This document shows, piece after piece, positions 18,740-31,529 of a stretch of 64,000 bases of DNA. Position 1 is the stretch's first letter, and every line of letters starts with the position of its first letter. A program made the translations under genes and the position numbers. Origin of the DNA: Ziziphus jujuba (Eukaryota; Streptophyta; Magnoliopsida; Rosales; Rhamnaceae); NCBI RefSeq assembly GCF_031755915.1, contig NC_083384.1, positions 18,631,001 through 18,695,000 of the forward strand. Direction: 5' to 3'. The notes beneath the pieces were generated by a model that worked only from the letters and a program-made list of their open reading frames with translations, was not told where the DNA came from and did no database searches.

Positions 18740-21700
18740 ATGGACTTTTGCTCACTACCCATTACCTTCTTCTTCATCTTCTTCTTCCTTGCTCTTCCAT
18801 TAACATATTCCATACCCTTCATAGTGCTTCACGGTAAGTTCTTCTTCTCTGTTTCTTTTTGATTTTTTATTTATTTCTTCTGGGTATTATTTTTTAGGCT
18901 ATACAAGTTTTGAATAATTGAGGGTATTGCTGCTAATTGTTGGAGCTTGAGATAAATTGATAAGAAAGGTTTTTGAATGTTTTGGAGAATTTATAGTGGA
19001 TACTGGTTTACAAATTTTTGGCATGATTGCATGTATTTTTTATGTCTATAGCATCACGGTAGCTACTCATTGAAGCAGGTTTGGATGAGTTTTCGTTTCT
19101 GCAACTCTGAGCTTCCTATGGATATTTCAAATAGGTACTTAAAGAAAAAGAAAATTTTTTAAATAGATCTGCGGAGTTTTAGAGTTTCGATGCTTATTAT
19201 GTAAAGTACTGGGTACTGAAAAAAACACAAAAAAAGAAAAAAAAAAAAAAAAAAGGAAAGATAAAAAAAAAAAAAAATGAAGGAGGATTCTTGAAACAAA
19301 AATAGATACAAAAGATTTGCTACTTCTATTGTAAAACTAGGTGACAAAAGAAATAAAAATCCAATAAGCCAGCCAAAAATAGAAAAGTGAGAACTGCAGA
19401 ACAGTTGTGACAATTTGTAGGTCATCTATCCATGCTGCATCTTGTATTTATAAACGTTTTAATTTGCGAAAAAACTTTGTCAGTGTAGATTTACAAATTC
19501 CATTGAATCAAGAGAATAATTTTATGTATCTTCAAAGTTCTTGCTGAATTCATAAATCAAACTTGGGCTTATTTTACTGATCTAAGGTCATGTTGGGACT
19601 TGGGAGTCCTTTTTACTGTTTTTGATATTAATATAGAAGCTCCAATGAAATCATTTTAATGTTTGGTCAGAGTACATCGCGCATGAAATGATGCAAGGAT
19701 TGGATAGTTTCATGGAGACTAAAGCAGAGTGGTGTCTTTTTTTTTTTTTTTTTTTTTTTTAAACCTCTCTCTCTCTCTCTCTTAATCTGTGAAAGTAACT
19801 ACAATGCCCTTTCTATCATGTAATAGGTTCTTCTTCTGCACTATTTAGTAGTTTTCGGAAGTCAATGATTTGTGAAATTTAAAGAATGATATGATATTTA
19901 CTTTGCATATATAAACTAACTCAATTTTTGTGCAGCTGTATGCTGTTGCTATTACTTTCAATTGTATCTCTAACTTATTTGGAATTACTTAGACTGGATT
20001 CTAACTCTGAATTGATAATTACTTTTAAATTTTAATTTTTCCTTTCAATTACTATGTATTCTGCAGAAGATTATGCATTTTAGTGTTTATGTTAGTTTGT
20101 TGTTTTATGCTTTAAAGTAAAGCTTTGATTACTATGGCATTGAGATTGTGGGAGCTCGTATATGTGCTAACATGCAAATATGTTTGGACTGTATCATATC
20201 TGTCTTCATCATGGCAGGCATTGGGGATGAGTGCTCCCATCGAGGAGTTAAACAATTCACCAAGCAACTAAGAGACTTTTCCGGTTCTGAAGGATTTTGC
20301 GTGTATGCTTACGTTATGTCTCAAATTCAGCTTGTTAAGGCAGTTTATTCTATTTTTAATAGAGAGTGTTTCTCTTTGATCCTGTGTCGCAATTCTTTTT
20401 TATGTAAAACTTAGTTTATTTTATGCATTCTTTTTTTGAATGTTATTTTATGCACTCTTGGTTACATTTATCCATTATATCTAAACTCACAAAAGTTGCG
20501 TACTAAATTTTATACCTCAAAATTGCATCACAAGTTCTTCATGACCTATCAAGCTTGCAGCTTTTCACCTTTTTGTCCAATTCTTGAGGAGTTGCCCCAG
20601 CTTATCAAAGATGTATCTGAATGGACAAGATCATATACGATCTGTCTGTTTTATGGAATGGAACAGAAATTTATTAAAATAAGTTGTTTTATGATTGTTT
20701 TGTGTTTTCTCAGTTTACAGAGTTACTTTTTTGACATCAATAATACATCTTCTATGCGTTGATGTTCATTATTTATTTTCCTTACTGCAGAGAAGTGGGA
20801 AATGGATCATGGGATTCCTGGTTTATACCTCTTGAGGAACAGGTATAGAAAAGAACTAGGACCGTCAATCTTGTAAATAATTGTTACCTTGTCCAATTAT
20901 AATTTGAATCTAATGGCATTTGCAGACGGATATTGTTTGCAAGAAGGTGATAAAGCTCTCTGGATCACGGTGGTAATATTTCTTGGTTGGATTTCTAAGT
21001 TATTCTTGCCTTTGACTAGTTGAAACTTGATAGTACAGGTTAAGGAAATGAAAGAACTGAGTGAGGGTTATAATATTGTTGGTCTCTCCCAGGTGAATTT
21101 TGATTCTTGCTTCTTTCTATTTCACATAGATTTGTAATTTACATGCTTCAACTAATGGCATATGTGTAACTTGCGAATGTACTTGTGGATTTATTTTTAC
21201 ACATTGGTACATTGGTAAATCTCTAGTTTCACCCTATTCCTGCATTATCCTATCACTTGGGCCTGGCAATTGGAATAACTGAATCAGCTTTTGATAGCAA
21301 TACATAAAATTAACTTCCTATAGATACCCCTATCAAATAACTATGTCTTTTATCAAATAAATTGAAGTGAGCATACCATGTGTAAATTCATCTGTGCAGT
21401 TGCTTTCTTTGTGTATAGGTGTTTGTGTTTGTCGATCAAGGCATTTTTTTACATATATTATTTCCATAGTATGTTAGTTATATCTGTTTCCTTTCTCGGT
21501 GTTTATATGTTTTTCTTTCTCGATGCCTTAATCTTATGAAATTGTTGTGTTAGGCCCAAATTTTTTCAACCTATTTGATAGTCAACAAATGAGTGATATC
21601 TAACATCCTTAGTGCCCCAGTACCTCACACTTTGGTCTTTGTGAATGGCTTCCTGTTTGCCTACTAGCTATAACTTTGTTGCGATACTTGTCACACCTCA

Positions 21701-24700
21701 GCTCACTGTCTGAACCTCCACTTTATTCATTTAAATGTACTTTCAAAAACAATGCTTAAGATCTTCATAATGATGTTTTAGGATTCTACTGATAATGTGT
21801 GATTGATTTTATCATCTTCCTCGTGCTTATTACAGGATTTGGTTTTTTCCATTCAATCGAATTTTTCTTTACTTTCAGTGAATCTCTTCAAGCAACTTTG
21901 CAGGCTGGTTACCATTCTTAAAGTTTTTGTTGGATTTGACAGGGTAATCTAATTGGTCGAGGCGTTGTAGAATTTTGCGAGGGTGGACCTCCTGTAAGTT
22001 CCAACTTTTATTACTGTTTCCTACTGTTTTCAGTGTTCAACCTATTACACTGTTAATTATTATAACGAAAGTTGAACAGGCACTGGAAAAGCTTTTAGAT
22101 AAATAAACTACATGCAGCTTATCTTTCCTTCTTTTCACTTCTAGATTTGGATTTTTTTTCTTGTGAGGGGATAGAGGATGGACTGCTGAATTCTGGATGT
22201 AATTTCCCTTTGGAAGCAGTTCAGCTTTGAATATCATTGGCTGTTCAGTTTGAAATTATTGAATTGAAGGGTTGCTTTTTGCCTATTCTCTTTTTTCTAC
22301 AATGGAATGGTGTATGTATATATATATATATATTTTTTTTTTTTTCCCACCCAGTGATGCTATGCGAGAACTCGATGTTCAATTTCTAGCATAAACAAAG
22401 GCAGTACCTGGATGCTGAGTATTGTTCCATTAAGTTTATCCTCTTATCTTCTAGTCACTGCATTACGTGTTACATGTACAGATATTCATGTTTCTTCCAT
22501 GATTAGCATTTACCGTTTTGGTAATTTCGTTCTCATACAGGTGAAGAATTTTATCTCTTTAGGGGGACCTCATGCTGGTACTGCTTCCGTTCCTCTTTGT
22601 GGTGTAAGTATCTCCTCCCTCCCCCAACACCCCACCCTAATCAAAAACCCAAAAAAATAAAAAATAAAAAATAAAAAATAAAAATCTACTAATTCAAAGT
22701 ACATGAAATATAATTTGGAATGAGATTCAAAGGCTTGCAGCTAGTTTGTAAAACTATTGAATTAAAAGACACTAGGAGAAAATGTATGCACCTAAATGGT
22801 TTGACTGATTAGCACTTTCCCCTCTGCTCTATCTTGAGTAATTGGGTGAGACGATATGATTGAATCTCTCTGAGTCATAATCTTTTGAAAACAAGCTGGT
22901 TAAGGATCTGGTTGAGTGTAAAACTTGCATGAAAAATCCCATTTTAGAATTGTAATTTTGACATCAGATATTGTCATTTTAATTCTATATCTAATCACTC
23001 TTAAGTATGAAGATCATTGGTAATATGTATTTGTAATGAGATATTAGAAAACTTTAGTTTTGATCTCAAGTTGTCTTGCATAAACGGTTATCATCAAATC
23101 TGTGACAGAACATGTTAGACAGGCACAGCATAGTGAGGACTATTATGTTGATTTGGTTTCCTGTGGCCTATTTTGAACTTTGTTTTTTATTTCTAAAGGA
23201 TATTTTTGTTCTTGCAGTCTGGTATACTATGCGTACTTGCAGACAAACTGATCAAATCAGAGGTCTATTCAAACTTTGTTCAGGTATATTTCTGTTCCTT
23301 TCGATTTGTTTCGGCCTTATGAGTCAGTGTGTTTTTATCTCCCACGTTGTTGTATATGGGATTTTTTTTTTGTTTTGTTATTTATTTATTTTTTTTCCCG
23401 TGAGATCTGGATGTTTCTCACATGGCTAACATTTTGAACTTTGATTTGTGGAGTGCAGGATCATTTGGCTCCCAGTGGTTATCTTAAGTTACCAAATGTA
23501 AGTAGTTTTACCTAATTGAGCGTTTGACACAAATTCTGTATTGTATATGCAAGTGAGCTTAAAACCTGAAAATTAACTTTGTAACTTCGTGTGAAGATGG
23601 GTGAGTCATCGCTAATTTATTCAGAAATTAAAAACACCGGTTCTCTTTCAGTGTTGTTTGAATCATAAATCAATTTTATTATAATGCTTGTGGTGATAAA
23701 ATCAAATTTAACAATGATGTTACTCCATAAAGTGGCTTTGATGTTATTTTTAATTTTTAAATCCACGAGTCATATGTAAATTCATAATTTTGCATTTACT
23801 TTTACATCTATACTGCTTACATTTCTCTGAAAAACCTAATGTTTTAAATCAACTATAAACATACAGGCTATACCAGACTATTTGAAGAATTGTAAGTTTC
23901 TTCCAAAGCTTAACAATGAACTCCCTGATCAAAGAAATTCCACATACAAGGAAAGGTTCTCTAGCCTAGAAAACTTGGTTCTTATAATGGTATGTAAAAA
24001 CACCCATCCTCTTTCCTAGAAATTCCATTTCGTTTTTTTCTCAAGCTTTGTAAGTTCAGGAATTTGATGTTCTTCTGTTTACAGTCTGCCCATGACTCTG
24101 TTTTGATACCAAGGGAGACTTCTTGGTTTGGATATTATCCAGATGGATCGTTCGATCCGGTTTTACCTCCAAATCAGGTATCAGTTTGATTCAAGAAAAG
24201 AAAGTAAATTCCACATTCTTTTGATGATGAATTTAAGCTTCTTTGATATATCCATTTTCTTTTGCAGCCAATAATGTGACTTTTATTATAACATAGGTCT
24301 CTTTTCTCTCCTTTTTTCTAGTATAATATCTCTGTTGAGCCTTCAGCATGAGCATCTCTTACCCTTCATTTGATGAAGTTTTATTTTTTTTGATTTTTTG
24401 TTTTTCTTTTTGTTCGAAAGATCAAGCATGCATGAAAAGAAATACAATCATCGAAATGAGACTCATTTTATAAATGTTTTCCAATTGAGAACTTTTTTTA
24501 ATTTCCACTTATCTTCTGCAGACAAAGCTTTACACAGAGGACTGGATTGGTTTGAAAACCTTAGATGAAGCCGGAAAAGTGAAGTTCATTACGGTTGCAG
24601 GAGGTCATCTTAGCATCTCCAAGAATGAAATGAAGAAATATATGGTTCCTTACTTGATAGACAACAATAATAATAATTCCACAGAGAAAAGAAACATGAA

Positions 24701-24830
24701 TAAGTTCTTGAACGAGAGGAAGCAAGTTGTTGTTCCTCAACTTGAAGAAAAACTATCAACCAAAATGATAAAGGTTCATCAACATCTTACAAATGGCCCT
24801 CATCCATTAAAAGTTTCTTCAATGAACTAG
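18740..24830 (+). CDS. PPT1: Palmitoyl-protein thioesterase, complete 12-exon gene
   Basis: Exons read by eye: 18740-18833, 20218-20302, 20791-20842, 20926-20946, 21039-21092, 21943-21993, 22541-22603, 23218-23283, 23459-23497, 23867-23989, 24085-24177 and 24522-24830. All introns are GT-AG, and the joined frame is 350 codons including TAG (349 aa). Residues 1-25 are a strongly hydrophobic signal peptide. Family motifs follow: IPFIVLHG, GNGSWDSW, the nucleophile elbow GLSQG (Ser101), LGGPHAGTASVPLCG, Asp in SAHDSVLIP (Asp220) and His in TVAGGHLSIS (His276). That is the complete Ser-Asp-His triad of the alpha/beta-hydrolase fold PPT family. PPT enzymes remove long-chain fatty acyl groups from S-acylated cysteines, in animals in the lysosome; the plant enzyme is probably vacuolar or secreted. 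Exon 4 is a 21-nt microexon. A C-terminal tail of about 45 residues with an Asn run (NNNNN) follows the fold. Confidence 0.93.
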
Positions 24831-26751
24831 TAGGATTCAAAGATGATGAATCACCAAGTCAATATTAGTTAGTACAAAAAATCTGAAAATTCAGTAATTG
24901 AAATGTACTATTTCACCATTGCTTGAGGAAAGCAAAACTCAATTAAGTATGGAAGGACAAGCCTCTTGTACAATAATGATGTAATAGAAAATATAAAGGG
25001 ATTAGAAAAATATTATTTTTAGAATTTTAGATGAAATTTTTTAGCTAAAATAGAATTTTTGAATATTGTTTTTTTTTTTTTTGGGTAAATAAAATTTTTG
25101 ATGATTGTGAGTAAAAATGATAGCAATGTTATTATTTGGATTTTATTTTAAATGAGCTGCACCCAATTCGTCACCCGTTTTATATGTTGCAAATTACAAG
25201 AGGTTTTTATTATTCTTATTGTTATTAATATTATTGTATATGTAACTATGCTGGCGTGCACTATTAAACTTTCTTGCAATCTCTCTATGAATTAAAAGTT
25301 ATTTAATTATTTATTATTATTTACTTAGTTTTGCCTGCATGTAGACTCGATGTTGAATTATGTTCGGGTTGGTTCGTATTATAATTGTGTAAAATTTAAT
25401 CAATTTAAATATGATTTATTAAACTTTTATATGAAAATAAATAAATCTGAATTTATTTATTAAATTATTTCCATTATCGGATTTATTAACTAATTAAGAT
25501 TATTTTCAAATTTAAGATTCTTTACAAATTTGAAAATGCAAATTTAACTTAAATTTGAAATAATATATATATTTTAAATTTTACAAATTAAAAAAATTAA
25601 ATTAAAATCAAACATATTAATACATGTTTAAAATAATAAATTATTTTTTTAACATTATAAAAATTTATATAATTGCAAAAATTTCTTTTAATGGATTTAT
25701 CGTAATTTACCTATTAAATTAATTTATTATGATTTATTCGTTAAATCAATTTATTTAGTCTTGTTAAATGATATCAATATGGATCCGATATCATTTTGTC
25801 AATCCAAATTCATAAATTATTATGTTGATTCAAATCGTATTATCGTATAGTATAATATTTTATATGGTTTCTCTGTGTAGATTTATATTGCTTTTGCATG
25901 TGTTTTCATATGGTGAAAACAAAGCTATGCAAGAGCCTCAAGAGTGGTAGTATTTTTAATCAGCCATAATATAGCAACATATTATTGCATTTTGTAAAGA
26001 AACATATAGCAGTCTTTTTTTTTTTTTTTTTTTTTTTCAATAAAAGTGAAGGAAAATATAGCAGTCAGTCACCAAGCTTCCAAAAACTCATATTAACTGC
26101 AATCAAAGAGTCAGATATAATGATACCCCAAAACAACCACAAACTGTTGCAAAAGAAATCCATTTCTTAAGTGCCAAAAGTTCTACAACCAAAGGGAATA
26201 CCTGTTTTGGGAACCCCTGTTAAGCTTCCCTAATGTTCTGTATAACTGTCTCAATATGGATTTGCCATGGAAAATGCCTTGTCAACGTTAACCTTGACAA
26301 TAGATACTGGGTTTCCCCTTTTCTCTAATTGTAATGTTGACCCAAAAATAAAATAAATAAATGAATAAATAAAATATAGAACGTTAACCTTGAAATACCT
26401 CAATTCTGGAGCTTGCTGATATTGTAGTTTCCTCGCAGCATCCATTTTTAATAACATATTTAAATTCAACATAAATAGGTAAAACAAGTAATACATGTTC
26501 ATCTAGTACAAACATAAAGTTCTTTTAAAATTAATAAATATTTATTTGTTGATAGATTAATAAAATTATTTATCGATAAATATATGTCATTTAAAATAAT
26601 AATTTTTTGAGTGCCAAAACTATGAGTTTATTGTGATTTTACTATATTATTATTATTTGGAAAAAGGAGTTCCGTCTCTTTTATTCATCGTAACATCAAA
26701 AGTAGTTATATATATTTTTACAATATAAAAATGATTTTCGTCCTGTATATA

Positions 26752-26791
<40 letters not shown>

Positions 26792-27404
26792 GAATTACTA
26801 TCTTTTTGTTCTGAAAATGAAAATATATTCTAATAGTAAATTATACATATTCTATTGTATTACAAAACCGGCCGGCACGTAATCTTATTTGCTCTATGTC
26901 ACGCCGAACCTTTGGCGCCTCCTGCAAATGACAAAATGTGAGAGTTTCTTTTTTAGCATGGTATTCTCGGCCCAACTCATCACGTCTATTTCTTTTTATC
27001 TTTTAATTGGCGAATTTTGCAATTTGAACTTCCATTTCAAAATCTACCACATTGAGCTCTCTCTATTTTTTTATTTGGTTCACATTGATCCAATTAAATT
27101 TAATCTTCATCTACCATATTAATTGTTACTTTCAATTCTTTCGTATTCATAATAAAACATAGTTCAGCATCAAATCAATTCCATTTTTGGCGTCATATCA
27201 ATTTTATTAATATGCATAAAATCAAATATAAAAAGCTCAATATGATGAATTTTAAAACCAAAAACCCAAATTGTAAAATTTCAAAACTAAAAAAGTACCA
27301 ATAGTTAATCCTTTTTTTTTTTTTTTCTTCTTTTTTCCATGTTGTTCTCAGCACATAAAGAGTGAAAAAATATAAAACCGACCAGAGAGACAAGCAATAC
27401 CATA
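24831..27404. other. AT-rich intergenic region with an (AAT)n microsatellite
   Basis: Contains a homopolymer T run near 25070, very AT-rich sequence at 25330-25860 that resembles a decayed non-autonomous transposon, a T run at 26014-26038 and an (AAT)n microsatellite at about 26755-26791. A short stretch at 26250-26450 reads as peptide on the minus strand but matches nothing I know. No gene is supported. Confidence 0.6.
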
Positions 27405-27522
27405 GTCAAGTTAAGGGAACAGTACACATAACGAATCATAAATAAAGGGGCCACCCCTCAACTTCCACGTGCACATTTCTTTCATGGGCTTTTTTTCTCT
27501 ACTCTCCTTCTTTCTCTCTTCC
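27405..27522 (+). promoter_or_regulatory. Conserved upstream block of membrane-protein copy A
   Basis: This ~118-bp block is shared with copies C (about 55700-55808) and D (about 57176-57286). The common order is AAGTNAAGGGAACAGTACA, an AATAAA-rich TATA-like stretch, GGCCACCCCTCA, then ACTTCCACRTGCACA and a CT-rich leader before the ATG. In copy A the last element is a perfect G-box core, CACGTG (27466-27471); C and D have CACATG there. Conservation above the surrounding noncoding sequence suggests the core promoter and leader. Confidence 0.55.
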
Positions 27523-28020
27523 ATGGGGATAGATAACATTTTGATTTCCTCAGGGTTAGAATTTACGTCGATTTTTCTTTTCTAGCTACTTTCTTTTGTC
27601 TACAAGTTTCCATTTTTAAAATGATTTATTTTAACGCTCTCTGTGTTTGGTTTTTAGTAGCAATGCAAGTGGGCAACCAATAGGTAACAAAATGACATTG
27701 CACCAGATATTTGTGTTTCTCATGGGAATTTTGCTCTTCTTCTTTCAACTTATGTACCAATCAAAAAATCCCTTTGAAACACACTATATCACTATTTAAA
27801 CTTTTTATGTCGCTCTTTCCACCTACGTCATAAGTTTAGCGGCGGATTTGAGCTTTTCAATCCAAATTATGCTGAAATCGTGAATAAAATTAGATTTTGT
27901 CAGCAATTCTTGCCTTGGTTTTGTTTTTGTTGATTCTCATGCCTGCTTTTGGTTGGATCACTTTAGCCATGTGGGCTGGTTATTTTGCGAAGGTTGTTTC
28001 TAGTTCTTTTATGTTAGAAT
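27523..28020 (+). pseudogene. Small membrane protein, copy A (nonsense mutation)
   Basis: This is a two-exon gene of a small family with four copies here. Exon 1 (27523-27554) encodes MGIDNILISSG across an intron with GT at 27555; exon 2 starts at 27661 (after ...TTTTAGTAG) and gives NASGQPIGNKMTLHQIF. The frame then encodes a hydrophobic segment (about 20 residues), YQSKNPFETHYITI and hits TAA at 27797-27799, where copy B has Leu. Further on, AALST- and PAFGW-coding sequence remains but with frame changes. The intact family protein would be about 130 aa with three to four membrane segments. I do not recognise the family. The copy is judged dead because of the stop plus later indels. Confidence 0.6.
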
Positions 28021-28051
28021 TAATCAATTAATGTATAATTCTGTTCTCCTT

Positions 28052-28300
28052 AAAAATCCCTTTGAAACACACTACATCACTATTTTAACCTTTTATGTTG
28101 CTCTTTCCACCTACGTCATAAGGTTAGCGGCGGATTTGGAGCTTTACAATCCAAATTATGCTGAAATAATGAACAAAATTAGATTTTTGTCAGCAATTCT
28201 TGCCTTGGTTTTGCTTTTGTTGATTATCATGCCTGCTTTTGGTTGTCACTTTAGCGATGTGGGTTGATTATTTTGCGAAGGTTGTTTTTCAAATCTTTTT
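28052..28300 (+). pseudogene. Small membrane protein, copy B: 5'-truncated tandem duplicate, cut by a LINE
   Basis: From AAAAATCCCTTTGAAACACAC the sequence repeats copy A's 3' half (27766 onward) about 287 bp downstream, so this is a partial tandem duplication without exon 1 or the first membrane segment. The frame NPFETHYITILTFYVALST...NYAEIMNKIRFLSAILALVLLLLI is open here, keeping the Leu codon that is a stop in A. It ends after a small change near PAFGCH (stop about 28265). At ~28300 it is broken by the poly-T end of a LINE. The downstream flank of this copy resumes at 34455. Confidence 0.6.
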
Positions 28301-28592
28301 TTTTCTTTGTTTTTTTTGCTTGAAAAGGGGGATTCATTGAAACCAAAAAAGGAAGGCATAAATAAAATAGCCTATCTTGGGGGATTTCCATAGGTACATC
28401 CTCCCTAGTCATATAAGCATCAAAAGATGTAGGGAGCCAATTTGGGTCTATAGGCCTAGAAACATTGTGGCTCTCTGCCCATTTATAGATACAGTGGGCC
28501 AAATTGTTAACATTTCGTGGGGCCCAACTGAAGGAATAATTAACAAAAAAAGAAACATATCCAAGAGTATCAGTGAAGATAAGCTCGGTAGC

Positions 28593-29155
28593 CTAGTGAA
28601 GGGAGCTTAAATCCTGCTTCTTTAAAACTTGGATAACAGATAGAGCGTCGGACTTGATCTGCACATGAAGCCATTCGAAACTCCTTGCTAGCTGCAAAGA
28701 CTTTAAAATAGCTTCCAATTCAGCAGCTTCTGGAATAGACACATCCAACTTGAAGGCTTGAATGTGAAGAATTTTCCCTCTATCATCTCTAGCAATCATG
28801 GCCAAGTGACTATCATTGCTCTTCACCACTGCATTAGAATTTATCTTGATGGTGCCTGGTGGTGGATGACACCATCGAATATTTTCGAAGCCAGTGTTAC
28901 TCTATGCTAGGGGATCATCAGCTCTATCTTTCCTTAGAGCTTCTTTCATCTCTTTGAATCTCTCCATCATGAGTTCTGGTGCAAAAGCACTCTTAGAATT
29001 CCATCATGAATTAATTTGTTCCTCACCCACCATGGCTGCTCTAACAGAATTGCGCTAAAGAGAAAGAAGTCTTTTTTGTTTTCAGGGTGCACTGGAATAG
29101 TGCCCAAAGGATTGATTAAGCATTTTAAGTAAAAGAGTATATCATTGGTTCCCAT
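28593..29155 (-). pseudogene. LINE RNase H-like and zf-RVT remnants
   Basis: The peptide from 28829 down (ARDDRGKILHIQAFKL, PEAAELEAILKSLQLA, IKSDALSVIQVL) is the RNase H-type domain (RVT_3) found at the end of plant LINE polyproteins, with the Glu of AELEA and the Asp of KSDA present. The segment 28967-29155 (LKCLINPLGTIPV, WWVRNKLIHDG) matches the preceding zf-RVT linker region. The two pieces are in different frames, so the polyprotein is broken. Confidence 0.75.
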
Positions 29156-30297
29156 GTCCTCCCATCTAATTACCTAAGGACTAGCAAACCATAATTGGTT
29201 TGCCATTTTGCAATTGAAGAAAACATGGACTACATTCTCGACATTGTTGCATCCATGGATACAAACAGTATTATCCACCATCATTCCTCTATCAGCTAGG
29301 TTTGAAAGCAGGGAAGACCTTCATTGGCCAGTTTCCAAATAAAGAATTTGGTTCTTTCGTGGATCTTACTTTCCACACAATTTCCACCAATTATCTTCCA
29401 CATCTTCATCTTCCTCTTCCATTAAGTAAGCCGATTTAACACCGAAAGAGCTGGATTTGGATCTTGTTCATATCCGTTTATCTTTGGAATCCTTCATGGC
29501 CAAAATCATTTTCTTTATACACTTGACCGAATCTTGCTCAAAGAGCTCCTCTAGCCGGCTTTCATCCCACAAACCATTATGCAATTTTAAGGAGCTGACT
29601 CTTCCCAATTGCTGGTCAGTTGGACTATTTAGTTTCGGTATGAACCTAGGTAAGAATGGAACTCAAGGATCTTCCTAGTAGTTTATCGAGTCTCCTCACC
29701 AACTGTGAAACAGATTCCTTTTGCTAGAAGAGGCCTCATTTTTAAGACATCCTTCCAGAGCCAAGAGCATTCCTTTTTCTTTGAGCACTTCATAAAAGAA
29801 ACATGAGGGAAATACTTAGCCTTAATTGCCAGAACTCATTCTCCTTCCTAGCTAAACTCCTTCCCAGTTTTGCAATTAGTGCTCTGTTAAAATTCCAAAA
29901 ATTTTTAATGCCCAGACCACCTCTATACTTTGGTTTGCACACTCTTTTCTATGCCACCTGGGTGAAGCCTCTAGAATCCTTCAAGTCATTTTTCCACAAA
30001 AAGGCTCTAGCCAATTTTTCCAAATTATTACACCACACTTTGGGAATAAGGAAAGAAGACATGGCATAAATTGGGATATAGGAGGCCACGTGTTTGACAA
30101 GGATAGCTCTTCCTGCTTGAGAGAGGAACTTTGCTTGCCAACCTTGAAATCTTGCTTTTACTTTTTTCTAAAGATCTTCGAAGGCAATAGATTTGTTTTT
30201 CTCCATAAAAAGAGGTAAACCAAGGTGCTTACTTCTTGTCTATCTCCTTCATACCCAGACACCTTTTAATATCAAATTTATCTTTCTTTGAGACGTT

Positions 30298-31276
30298 TTA
30301 GGAGAAAAAACACCCTGATTTGTCACGGTTCAATGCTTGCCCTGTCCATTTGCAATACCATTGAAGGCATCCTTGAATGTTTCGAACGTCTTCCACGTTA
30401 GCTTTACCGAAAATGAGAATGTCATCAGCAAATAGGAGGTGGGTAATAGGAGCACCTAGATGACCAATCTTCATGCCATTGTACTTTTTGTCACTCTCCC
30501 ACTTGTGAATCATACGAGTTAGGAGCTCCGTCATGAGGATAAATAAGAAAGGAGACATTGGGTCTCCCTGTCACAGTCCTCTCTCCATAGGTATCTTTCT
30601 AAAAATGCTTCCACTCAGTAAGAGCTCCATTGATACCGAAGAAATGCACTTTAGGACTAGTTTAGCAAATTTGTCCGAAAATCCAAAGAGAATTAACCCA
30701 ATCCACCCTATCATACGCCTTTTGCATATCCACTTTGATTCTCACAATACCTTTAACACCTTTCTTACGCCTCATGAAGTGGACTATTTCATTTACTAAG
30801 ATGGTATTCTCTCCAATCCACCTCCCGGGGACAAGAGTTGACTGAGAGGAATAGAAGGCCTTGGAGTAGTTCCAAGGGAAGATGAATTCGGGGCTTGTTT
30901 TTCAACAAGTCTTTTTTTGGCTAGCCTTACTTTTCCGTTTCAACCAAACAATCTTCTTTAGAAGTAGTTTTATTCTATCTACAATAATTTTGGAGATGAT
31001 TTTATAGATCGTGTTACAAAGGGTAACTGATCGCAGGTGTTTAAATTATAATGCTCTAATTACTTTGGGGATTAGCACCAGGAAGGACCTATTGATATCT
31101 CGTGGTATAATACCTGAATGAAAGACATTTTGAATCATAATATTAACAACTCCTCCTATAATGCTCCAATATTTCTGAAAGAACAAGGTCGGCATTCCAT
31201 CTGGTCTGAGTGCTTTTGTGGGATGCAAACTTTTCACCATGTTCCCAATTTCAAAGTCTAACAGGATGGCTTCCAA
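30298..31276 (-). pseudogene. LINE reverse transcriptase remnant
   Basis: From 31276 the frame gives SLHPTKALRPDGMPTLFFQ and HSGIIPRDINRSFLVLIPK, the N-terminal fingers of a LINE reverse transcriptase. From 30558 another piece gives MSPFLFILMTELL and HLLFADDILIFGK, the catalytic FADD box. The pieces are separated by stops and frameshifts (30560-31045). Normal function would be target-primed reverse transcription; here it is lost. Confidence 0.85.
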
Positions 31277-31529
31277 TCTAACATTATCTTCTCTAGAGAT
31301 ACAGCAAGGGATGAAGCCCCCTACCTCTCACTTCTCCTCATATTCTCCTCTTTAAACAATTTAATGAATTCATCAATAAGTGACGACCCGACTTCTTCTC
31401 TAGAAATTTCCAAACACCATCACTGTTTTTTAGAGCTGGAATAAAAAGCTTTCTTCTATTGGCAATAGTCGAAATGTGAAAGAACTTAGAATTTCAATCC
31501 TTTGCAGTGAGCCACAACTCTCTGGACTT

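Noticed and set aside
26251..26502. 83-codon minus-strand frame
   Set aside because: Tyr/Phe-rich translation of AT-rich DNA; a short readable middle part is not enough to call an exon.
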